This document shows, piece by piece, positions 35,065-40,936 of a stretch of 64,000 bases of DNA. The notes under the pieces are model-generated. The model saw only the letters and a program-made list of their open reading frames with translations. It was not told the origin of the DNA and made no database searches. The stretch lies in the NCBI RefSeq assembly GCF_003315175.1, contig NZ_QNRQ01000006.1, positions 62,001 to 126,000 on the forward strand, in the 5' to 3' direction. The position numbers were made by a program, and so were the translations under genes. This DNA is from Eoetvoesiella caeni (lineage in GTDB: Bacteria > Pseudomonadota > Gammaproteobacteria > Burkholderiales > Burkholderiaceae_B). Each line of letters opens with the position of its first letter. The stretch's first letter is position 1.

Positions 35065-37599
35065 ATGCTTAATCACGATGAAAACGGGTTCTTGAAAGGC
35101 GAACCGATCCAAAAAGATAAGCCGCGCGGTGATCCGAGTCACCCGAGCGCTGCACTTGGGGATGAAGCCGCACAGGCCCGCATCATTGACGTGTGGGATG
35201 GCATGAGTACCGATATTGCAGCTATCCGAACAGGCCTTGAACGTGCGCCCAAGGCCGCGACACCATCGGGCCGGGCTGACAATCCAGTTTTTACCGTGGT
35301 CGTGCCGCGCGGTGGCGTTCAGCCAGGCGGTCGGCAAGGGTTGGCGGCAGCAGCCGGGACGTTATCGGGCATTGCACGGCCTGTATCAGCAGTTGCCCAG
35401 CCCGTGATGCAAGGCCAGCGACCCAATGCGGTTGTCGCTACGCCAGGCGCAGCAGCCAAGCCACAGGCGCAGCGCGATGCATCAGGGCGGTTTGTGGCGT
35501 CTGGTGGTGCGGGGCCGTCAGACAAGGGTGAGGCCAAAGCGCGCGAGAAATCCCTACTTGATGGCGTGGTGGGCCGCGTTGCAGCGACTGTATCGGGCGT
35601 AACGCGCAACAACAGCCAGGTTGACCCCACATTGCAGGCGGTGGGCGAGGTGGCCCAGCCCGTGATGCAAGGCTATAGCGCCCTGTCTGGTGCCCTGCCT
35701 GGTGGGCCGAAGAGGCAGGAGCGTTGGTATCGGCGCATATTTGGCGAACTGCGGTTGTTTCGCAAGGAAGAGACCGCGTTTTCTAAGGCGACCACCCGCA
35801 CACTCAAAGACATTGAGAAAAAACCGGACGCGGAAGGTGGCGGCGATGGTGGTGGCGGTTTTCTATCCATGATTCCGGTGTTCCTCGCGGCCATCATCCC
35901 CCTGGTTATGGGCTTGCTCAAAAAGGTGCCCGTTGTTGGCGGCCTGCTGTCCGGCGCAATGAACATGTTTGATCTGTTCAAAAGCGAGTCAGACGACAGC
36001 CTAACCCGTGGCGAGAAGGACGTACGCAGCGGTAAGGCCATTGGCGGGCTTGGTGGTGTGCTGGCTGGTGGTTTGGCCGGTGCGAAGCTGGGCGCAGCTG
36101 TGGGTGCGCTGGGCGGCCCGATTGGCATAGCCATTGGCGGCGTTGTTGGCGGTGCGGCGGGCATGTTCTTTGGCGACAAGGCGGGCAAAATTCTTGGCGA
36201 GACGGTCGGGGGCTGGGTGGCTCAACTGCGGGAGGCCGATATCCCCGGCAAGATTGTTGCCGCCTGGGATGAAACCACGGCCAATATTCGCTCAACGTGG
36301 GATACGGCCATGAATAAGCTGTCCGAGGTATGGGCCGGCATCAAGGGTGCAGCAGAAAAGGCGCTGGACTGGGCCAAAGAGAAAGGCGAGGCAGCGAATA
36401 AATGGATTGAAGAGAAAACCGGCGTCAACGTCAAGGAAACAGCCGGCAAGGCCGTCGAGGCGGTCAAGGATGCAGGCAATGCGACCAATGAGTACGTAAA
36501 GGAAAAGACAGGCGTTGATTTGAAGGAGAGCGCGGGTAAGGCCGTGGATAAAGCCAAGGAAGGCGCTAGCTGGCTAGGTGAGAAGGCATCCAGTGCCAAG
36601 AACTGGATCAGTGACAAAGCGACCGGGGCGTTTAATGCGACCGCCGAAAAGCTGGTGCCAGGCTACCGCCATAAGGAAACATTCGACGGCATCAAGGGCG
36701 GTGCTGGGCTGGCTAAGAACGGTTCGTACACGTCAGCCGAGGCTGAACGCATTCGGGAATTGAAGACCAGCGGCGCGAACACGGGGGCGAATCTGGCCGG
36801 TGGTATGCCTGCCGACATACAGCAGAAGGTGCGGGCCAGCGCCGAGCAGCACGGCCTTGACCCCGAAATGATGCTGTCCATTGCGGCCATGGAGTCAGGC
36901 GGCAATGCCGATGCCATCAGTAGCACGGGCGCAATTGGCGTATTCCAGTTCACGGGCAAGACGGCCACGGGTGTTGGCATCAAAGACCGCTTCGACGCTG
37001 ACCAGAACATCGAGGGCGGAATGAAACTGACCCAGCAGAACGCGGCCATCCTACAAAAGCGCGGCCTGCCGGTCACGCCTGAGAACCTATACATGGCCCA
37101 TCAGCTTGGCCCCGGTGCCGCTGCCGAGGTAATTGCGGGCGCACAGTCTGGTAAGCAGATATCCGAGCTTTCACAGGGCACACAGAAAGGAGTCGGATTC
37201 AATTACGGCTCGAGCTCTTCGACGGCGGCAGAGTACCTTGCCAAGAACAAGGCGGCGCTGGACTCACGTTATCAAACGGCTGTTGCTGGTAGCGCGGCTG
37301 GTGTGTTGCCCGCAGTATCCCCGGATCAAGTGGCAGCGGTGACAGCCCCGGCGGCTTCGCCCGTGGCTTCCCCTGTTTTGATGGCAGTCGCTCCGGTGCA
37401 AACCGCGTCAGTGCCTGCCGTTACGCCGCCATCTGTGCCGGCCCCGCCTGTCGTAGCCGACGCGCCAAAAGTGGCCGTGCCACTGGGCAGTGGCGACAAC
37501 GGCAAGCCCACTCAGGTCAATGTGCCGCCTCCCGATGCCGGGCAGGACGTTCGAGACCGCCGCATTGCTCACATTGTCACGGGCGGCCTTTCGTCCTGA
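35065..37599 (+). CDS. Large lytic transglycosylase with membrane segments and LEA-like repeats
   Basis: 844 aa. Residues 1-260 are low-complexity and Ala/Pro/Gly-rich. Two hydrophobic regions follow (about 265-300, IPVFLAAIIPLVMGLL, and about 324-375, a Gly/Ala-rich double-spanning type). Residues ~449-540 hold near-repeats of the form EKTGVxxKExAGKAV, resembling amphipathic LEA/apolipoprotein repeats. Residues ~590-700 are an SLT domain with catalytic Glu610 (AAMESGGNADAISSTGAIG). A Pro/Ala-rich tail ends in VRDRRIAHIVTGGL. The architecture recalls phage internal-virion or DNA-ejection proteins that breach peptidoglycan and membrane. GGGAGCGGGA precedes the ATG. Confidence 0.75.
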   Translation: MLNHDENGFLKGEPIQKDKPRGDPSHPSAALGDEAAQARIIDVWDGMSTDIAAIRTGLERAPKAATPSGRADNPVFTVVVPRGGVQPGGRQGLAAAAGTLSGIARPVSAVAQPVMQGQRPNAVVATPGAAAKPQAQRDASGRFVASGGAGPSDKGEAKAREKSLLDGVVGRVAATVSGVTRNNSQVDPTLQAVGEVAQPVMQGYSALSGALPGGPKRQERWYRRIFGELRLFRKEETAFSKATTRTLKDIEKKPDAEGGGDGGGGFLSMIPVFLAAIIPLVMGLLKKVPVVGGLLSGAMNMFDLFKSESDDSLTRGEKDVRSGKAIGGLGGVLAGGLAGAKLGAAVGALGGPIGIAIGGVVGGAAGMFFGDKAGKILGETVGGWVAQLREADIPGKIVAAWDETTANIRSTWDTAMNKLSEVWAGIKGAAEKALDWAKEKGEAANKWIEEKTGVNVKETAGKAVEAVKDAGNATNEYVKEKTGVDLKESAGKAVDKAKEGASWLGEKASSAKNWISDKATGAFNATAEKLVPGYRHKETFDGIKGGAGLAKNGSYTSAEAERIRELKTSGANTGANLAGGMPADIQQKVRASAEQHGLDPEMMLSIAAMESGGNADAISSTGAIGVFQFTGKTATGVGIKDRFDADQNIEGGMKLTQQNAAILQKRGLPVTPENLYMAHQLGPGAAAEVIAGAQSGKQISELSQGTQKGVGFNYGSSSSTAAEYLAKNKAALDSRYQTAVAGSAAGVLPAVSPDQVAAVTAPAASPVASPVLMAVAPVQTASVPAVTPPSVPAPPVVADAPKVAVPLGSGDNGKPTQVNVPPPDAGQDVRDRRIAHIVTGGLSS

Positions 37600-37672
37600 T
37601 GCCGCATTGCGGCTTGATGGGCTTTTACGATCAAGTCGCAAAACACACTAATGATTTTCAGGAGTACCAAGC

Positions 37673-37891
37673 GTGTTCAATTATGGAAGATACCCCCTTG
37701 TGTTGGCCGACAAGTGGCCCACCGTATCGCCCGCCCAGGCACACGAATTGTTATTGCGATTGGCGCGGGTGGGCGAAGCGTACAGTAGCGGCGATGTACG
37801 GCTGTCTGACGCTTTGCCTATCGAGCGCGATGCGGAACTGCGGGCCGTGTTCGGCGAGCTTGTCCGCTTCGCCGACGCCATACGTAGCTGA
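37673..37891 (+). CDS. Small hypothetical protein, GTG start
   Basis: 72 aa; GTG start with CAGGAG ideally spaced, no ATG alternative upstream. Acidic and helical (AQAHELLLRLARVGEAYSSG, ERDAELRAVFGELVRF). Last gene of the left-hand operon; 57 bp separate it from the convergent minus-strand gene. Not recognised. Confidence 0.6.
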   Translation: MFNYGRYPLVLADKWPTVSPAQAHELLLRLARVGEAYSSGDVRLSDALPIERDAELRAVFGELVRFADAIRS

Positions 37892-37948
37892 ATCCCACCA
37901 GCGATGGAAGTGAACAGCAATGACTCGCCGAGCGATGACAGGGCGTTT

Positions 37949-38266
37949 TCAATGCTGGCGGCCATGATAGACCGAGCCATCCCAATCGAACTGGCTGATG
38001 GTCTCGATGGCGCACTGCTTGATGGCTTCCCCAACGTCGGACAGCGGATCTAGGCCATCAACCAAGGTGAAGGTGCAAAGGCAAGCGTTGCTGTCGTAGA
38101 AAACCGAGACCAGCAGGGAATGGTGGCCCTGTTCAGCGACCAGTTCAGCGAATTGCAGCATTTCGGCCATCTCCCCCGCCCGAGCGTAGCGGGTTAGAAG
38201 GTCAATCCCAAAAGCTTCTATGGCCCCGGTGCTTAGTTGGCTGGATTTTTCTTCGAAGTAAGACAT
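37949..38266 (-). CDS. Lone minus-strand hypothetical protein
   Basis: 105 aa, acidic, no recognised family. The only gene of the element on the minus strand. It is convergent with the left operon and divergent from the right-end cassette. Its upstream region is the candidate origin/operator DNA, so a regulatory or copy-control role is possible from position alone. Confidence 0.6.
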   Translation of the reverse strand: MSYFEEKSSQLSTGAIEAFGIDLLTRYARAGEMAEMLQFAELVAEQGHHSLLVSVFYDSNACLCTFTLVDGLDPLSDVGEAIKQCAIETISQFDWDGSVYHGRQH

Positions 38267-38339
38267 GTGTGCGGCCCCTGCCTGTCAGTAAAGCACCATT
38301 GTAGGCATGGTGTTGCCGAAGTTGGTAATGATGGTGGGC

Positions 38340-38469
38340 TGTGGATAACTTTCGATAATTATTTTTTGGGCCGAAAACGGCAATTGGCTATTTATTGCTC
38401 AGTGTGGATAAGCCGGGCAAAGCCGCATGAATGCTGTGTTTCTCGTTATGCGTACAAAACTTGTCCACA
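38340..38469. other. DnaA-box cluster, candidate element replication origin
   Basis: Two perfect DnaA boxes TGTGGATAA (38340-38348 and 38403-38411) in the same orientation flank AT-rich DNA (AATTATTTTTT, CTATTTATTG); a one-mismatch inverted box TTGTCCACA lies at 38461-38469. It lies in the only divergent intergenic region of an element that encodes its own initiator and helicase. Confidence 0.5.
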
Positions 38470-38481
38470 TGGGCGCATTCT

Positions 38482-38541
38482 CATAACGGGCGTTATGTTA
38501 ACTAAATGCGACCGTTTTTCCATTAAATGGTTGCATTTAGT
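38482..38541. promoter_or_regulatory. Two palindromic operator-like sites upstream of right-end operon
   Basis: CATAACGGGCGTTATG at 38482-38497 has 7-bp perfect arms. ACTAAATGCGACC (38501-38513) and GGTTGCATTTAGT (38529-38541) form a 13-bp inverted repeat with one mismatched pair. They precede the small HTH gene at 38612 and are good candidates for its, or the XRE regulator's, operators. Confidence 0.5.
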
Positions 38542-38611
38542 AAATCAAAGCCTTATCATGAAGCCTCATTCTCGCCCGCACGCGAGACCACATACGAACC
38601 AAGTAGGCAGC

Positions 38612-38836
38612 ATGACACCAGAAGAATTTACCGCCGCCCTGATAGCCCTGAACTGGAAACAAAACGACTTCTGTCGCATGGCTGGCGTCAACAAAATCAC
38701 CCCCATTCGTTGGGTTAAGGGCGAGGTGCCTATCCCTGGCTGGGTTCCTAAGTTCTTGGGCATGGCGCTCGAAGTGAAGCGTTTGCACGATGTCTATGTA
38801 GTACCGCCCAAACCGGGCAAGCACACCGACGCCTGA
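38612..38836 (+). CDS. Small XRE/HTH-type regulatory protein
   Basis: 74 aa starting MTPEEFTAALIALNWKQNDF, typical of small phage HTH proteins (helix 2-3 near CRMAGVNKITPIRWVKGEV). An in-frame ATG at 38558 would add 18 His/Pro-rich residues. First gene of the right-end cassette, directly after the palindromes; likely a Cro- or repressor-like switch protein. Confidence 0.7.
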   Translation: MTPEEFTAALIALNWKQNDFCRMAGVNKITPIRWVKGEVPIPGWVPKFLGMALEVKRLHDVYVVPPKPGKHTDA

Positions 38837-38918
38837 CGGTATCAGGCAAAGCGGGCCTGACCGGTGCGGGAACACTGGCCAGACCCTGACCACAACGACC
38901 TATCTGAGAGGTTCAATT

Positions 38919-39197
38919 ATGGCTATTCAAGAGTTTATCGTATCGAGCGCCCCCGTTCGTCCAAATGTGGCGGTGCAACCCTTCCCCCTGGTCGAACAGG
39001 CCGCACGCCATGCCGCTGATCTATGGTGGCAAACCGCGCCGTTGACGATGGCCGCTTGGCGCGACAACCGCTTTGACGCCTTGCAGTCCGGACTTGGCTT
39101 CGATGCCGAGGCGCTACACGCCCGTAAGCGGACTTTCGATATCGCCTTTGCCCGCCGTATTGGTGAAGTCATCGCGGGGGCGGCTGGCCGCGTCTAA
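38919..39197 (+). CDS. Hypothetical protein of right-end cassette
   Basis: 92 aa with GAGAGG upstream of the ATG. Ala- and Trp-rich with a basic C-terminal helix (ARKRTFDIAFARRIGEVI). No family recognised. Confidence 0.6.
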   Translation: MAIQEFIVSSAPVRPNVAVQPFPLVEQAARHAADLWWQTAPLTMAAWRDNRFDALQSGLGFDAEALHARKRTFDIAFARRIGEVIAGAAGRV

Positions 39198-39270
39198 CCC
39201 ATATCCACCATTGCCGAAAGTTACTGTACCTGGCCGACACTGGCCGCAATTTTGAATTTAGGATTCGATT

Positions 39271-39522
39271 ATGAAAACTGCAACAACAGCCGTTACCGCC
39301 TTGCCCACACGCCCCGCCAAACGCACTCCGGCCGAAGAAATCGCCCGGTTGCAGGCGAGGGCGCTGGAACACGATCAAAGCGCACACGCGCTGTTTGAAT
39401 CCATCCTTGAAGCGCTTGCTAAGCACGGCAATACGTCGCACCACGTCAAGGCGCTGGCAATCGCTGGCCGCGACCTGTTCGACAACTGGGCCTACGAGGC
39501 CAGCGAAGAGGCCGACAAATGA
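39271..39522 (+). CDS. Hypothetical protein of right-end cassette
   Basis: 83 aa, helical and charged; the stop overlaps the next ATG (ATGA). The C-terminal part (LAIAGRDLFDNWAYEA) resembles small phage accessory proteins only in general composition. Not recognised. Confidence 0.6.
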   Translation: MKTATTAVTALPTRPAKRTPAEEIARLQARALEHDQSAHALFESILEALAKHGNTSHHVKALAIAGRDLFDNWAYEASEEADK

Positions 39523-39785
39523 AGACACCGAACGCAGCTATGGAAACAGCGATGAAAGAGTTGTCAGTGCAGCAAGAGCAGATATTTGCGTTTGCTACGG
39601 CGGCCTTCGACCGACTGAACCCGGAAGAGGATGATCCAACCGTGTACTACCTGTTAAAGACGCTTTGCGACATGGCCGGACAGGCAAGCGCATTGCTTGA
39701 GGTGAAAAACCTGATGGCTCGTATGGAGAGCAATGTTGCAGCGGCCCCAGCGCTGGAAGCTTTGAATGTCGCCCGAAGAAATTGA
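39519..39785 (+). CDS. Hypothetical protein of right-end cassette
   Basis: 88 aa, overlapping both neighbours (4 bp upstream, 20 bp downstream). All-helical, Met/Ala/Glu-rich, with no toxin or antitoxin signature. The overlap with the excisionase-like gene implies coupled translation. Confidence 0.6.
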   Translation: MKTPNAAMETAMKELSVQQEQIFAFATAAFDRLNPEEDDPTVYYLLKTLCDMAGQASALLEVKNLMARMESNVAAAPALEALNVARRN

Positions 39786-40053
39786 AGAGCTTGCGCGCCA
39801 GATAGCCGCCCGCATGGCCCCCGACGCCTTGTTAAATGCCGAAGACGTAGCGGCGATGCTTGGATGCACCGCTAAATACGTTACATCCCAGTATGCAATC
39901 ACGCCGGGGTTCCCGTCTGCAATCCGGCTGACCGGCCCTGGCGGACGGCGTAGCAAACCAAAATGGAGGCGTAGCGACATCATGGCGTGGATTGATGCGC
40001 ACACCGAGGGTAGAAGCAAACGCGGAGGTAGGCCGAGGAAGCAAGCGGACTGA
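39766..40053 (+). CDS. Excisionase-like helix-turn-helix protein
   Basis: 95 aa. LLNAEDVAAMLGCTAKYVTS is a MerR/AlpA-like recognition element, followed by PGFPSAIRLTGPGGRRSKPKW and WRRSDIMAWIDAH, the wing typical of HTH_17 excisionases; the tail is basic (KRGGRPRKQ). It is the last gene before the iteron-like repeats and attR, the right place for a recombination directionality factor. It and the AlpA-like protein at 28198 are two candidates for this job. Confidence 0.75.
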   Translation: MSPEEIEELARQIAARMAPDALLNAEDVAAMLGCTAKYVTSQYAITPGFPSAIRLTGPGGRRSKPKWRRSDIMAWIDAHTEGRSKRGGRPRKQAD

Positions 40054-40061
40054 TTCCGCTA

Positions 40062-40215
40062 TACGGTTTGAGGGCTACCTTACCGCTTAAAGATATATAC
40101 GGTTTGAGGGTGGGGTTATCACTTGCGCGAACCCACGGCTGTGACTTCCACCTCTGTACGGTTTGGGGTACCCGTTACCGCTTAATATATTGTACGGTTT
40201 GGGGTGGGGGTTATC
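40062..40215. repeat. Duplicated 59-bp iteron-like unit near attR
   Basis: Two units (40062-40120 and 40157-40215) share the same order: TACGGTTTG(A/G)GG, TACCGCTTAA, TACGGTTTG(A/G)GG, then TGGGG(G)TTATC. The four TACGGTTTG motifs are at 40062, 40098, 40157 and 40193. They are candidate binding sites for integrase, excisionase or replication initiator. Confidence 0.7.
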
Positions 40216-40318
40216 GACTCGAAAGTGGCGGTATTTTGACCCGGCCGGGTGCCACATTGATAAAGGAGAGCCGTGTTACCCCATTCCTTTTGCTCCGCAT
40301 TCCAATGGTTGATTCCTG

Positions 40319-40337
40319 GGGGTACATTTGGGGGTAT
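40319..40337. repeat. 19-bp repeat matching the left end (candidate arm site)
   Basis: GGGGTACATTTGGGGGTAT, identical to 25835-25853 at the other end of the element and in the same orientation; 62 bp before the attR core. Confidence 0.65.
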
Positions 40338-40398
40338 GTTTTTATAAATGTCTAATGCAATCAAGCATTGGCGAGGTTTTAAAGCAACAGTTCGGCGT

Positions 40399-40413
40399 CT
40401 GCCGGGGACGCCA
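40399..40413 (+). repeat. attR core (15-bp direct repeat)
   Basis: CTGCCGGGGACGCCA, the second copy of the tRNA-Arg 3' end. No tRNA body precedes it, so this is the displaced end left by integration. Confidence 0.85.
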
Positions 40414-40445
40414 ATCAAGATATCCATTAATGGATTGCCATATAC

Positions 40446-40480
40446 AAACCCGCATGTTTATTGACATTGCGGGTTTTTTG
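40446..40480 (+). terminator. Terminator 33 bp past attR
   Basis: AAACCCGCA / TGCGGGTTT with a 13-nt loop then TTTG. The same nine-base stem, spacing and polarity as the one behind attL. It was probably behind tRNA-Arg before the present element inserted. Confidence 0.75.
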
Positions 40481-40680
40481 TTGTCGATATACGTGTACCC
40501 AAGCGACTTGTACCTGTTTGCGAGACAGCGGCCCACCAGGCGCCGCATGATCTGCTCGCCGGTGGCAAAGACCCGGTCGCGGCTAAAAGGGGACCGGGGG
40601 CGAGCCGAAGGCTTTCGCAGGAGTCGAGCTTTATAAGGGTGCGGCCGCTGGTTTGCCTCAAACCCGTATTGCCACCAAGC
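40478..40680 (+). pseudogene. Relic of a second P4-type integrase
   Basis: Broken by frameshifts and a deletion. From ~40478, LLSIYVYP aligns with VLALGVYP of the intact integrase; from 40525, TAAHQAPHDLLAGGKDP and later RRLSQESSF match TAAHQAARDLVAADTDP and NRLAQENSF; from 40650 in another frame, GLPQTRIATK is identical to the intact protein. The first ~50 codons, the core-binding domain and the catalytic domain are missing. It begins right behind the terminator, the same position an integrase has at the left end, so an older related element once occupied this tRNA. Confidence 0.75.
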
Positions 40681-40683
40681 AAA

Positions 40684-40705
40684 AACATAGCCAAATGGCT
40701 ATGTT
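40684..40705. repeat. Perfect 9-bp hairpin
   Basis: AACATAGCC / GGCTATGTT with a 4-nt loop and no T run. It lies between the integrase relic and the catabolic operon; a possible operator. The stretch 40706-40936 holds no recognisable gene and presumably contains the operon promoter. Confidence 0.4.
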
Positions 40706-40936
40706 CACCCACATTATTTTGAATTAGACGTATGTGTTCAGCCGTCATAGTATCCGTAGTAACGGAGTCATGAGGCTGTGGGTCGGCCTCTTTGATTTTT
40801 TGAGATTGCTTCAAGTAAAAAGGCTGAGACAGATAAATGCGCATCCACAGGCTTCCTCCCGAGATCCCGCCGACATGCTATTGCTTTTTCAACGGCTTAA
40901 TGTCGACGACAAGCCTCGAAATGAAGGTTGCATAAA

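Larger units (their letters stand above)
25705..40413. mobile_element. Integrated phage-satellite-like element at tRNA-Arg(CCU), about 14.7 kb
   Basis: Bounded by 15-bp direct repeats CTGCCGGGGACGCCA, of which the left copy is the 3' end of tRNA-Arg. Gene content: tyrosine integrase next to the tRNA, AlpA-like regulator, replication initiator, DnaB/RecA-like ATPase, XRE regulator, small terminase subunit, SWIM zinc-finger protein, a large lytic transglycosylase, one lone minus-strand gene, and a right-end cassette of small regulators ending in a second excisionase-like protein. Large terminase, portal, capsid, protease, tail, relaxase and type IV secretion genes are all absent. ORFs are intact and many overlap by ATGA, so it does not look like a decaying prophage. 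The size and content resemble phage-inducible chromosomal islands; that functional label is inference. Confidence 0.8.

Noticed and set aside
38237-38611. 199-aa version of the small HTH protein starting at 38237
   Set aside because: The extension would run through the DnaA boxes and palindromes and has a Cys/His-rich, non-family composition; the conserved part begins at MTPEEF.
39271-39785. Toxin-antitoxin pair (overlapping 83- and 88-aa genes)
   Set aside because: Gene sizes and overlap fit, but neither protein has a toxin fold motif or an antitoxin DNA-binding domain.
40062-40215. CRISPR-like array
   Set aside because: Only two compound units, with irregular spacers, no constant repeat of CRISPR length and no cas genes.
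25705-40413. Complete or recently decayed prophage
   Set aside because: No large terminase, portal, capsid or tail genes, and no pseudogenes inside; the remaining ORFs are tightly packed rather than eroded.
25705-40413. Integrative conjugative or mobilisable element
   Set aside because: No relaxase, coupling protein, type IV secretion gene or recognisable oriT.
40422-40435. Perfect palindrome ATCCATTAATGGAT just past attR
   Set aside because: Short and AT-rich with no counterpart at attL; not enough to assign a role.
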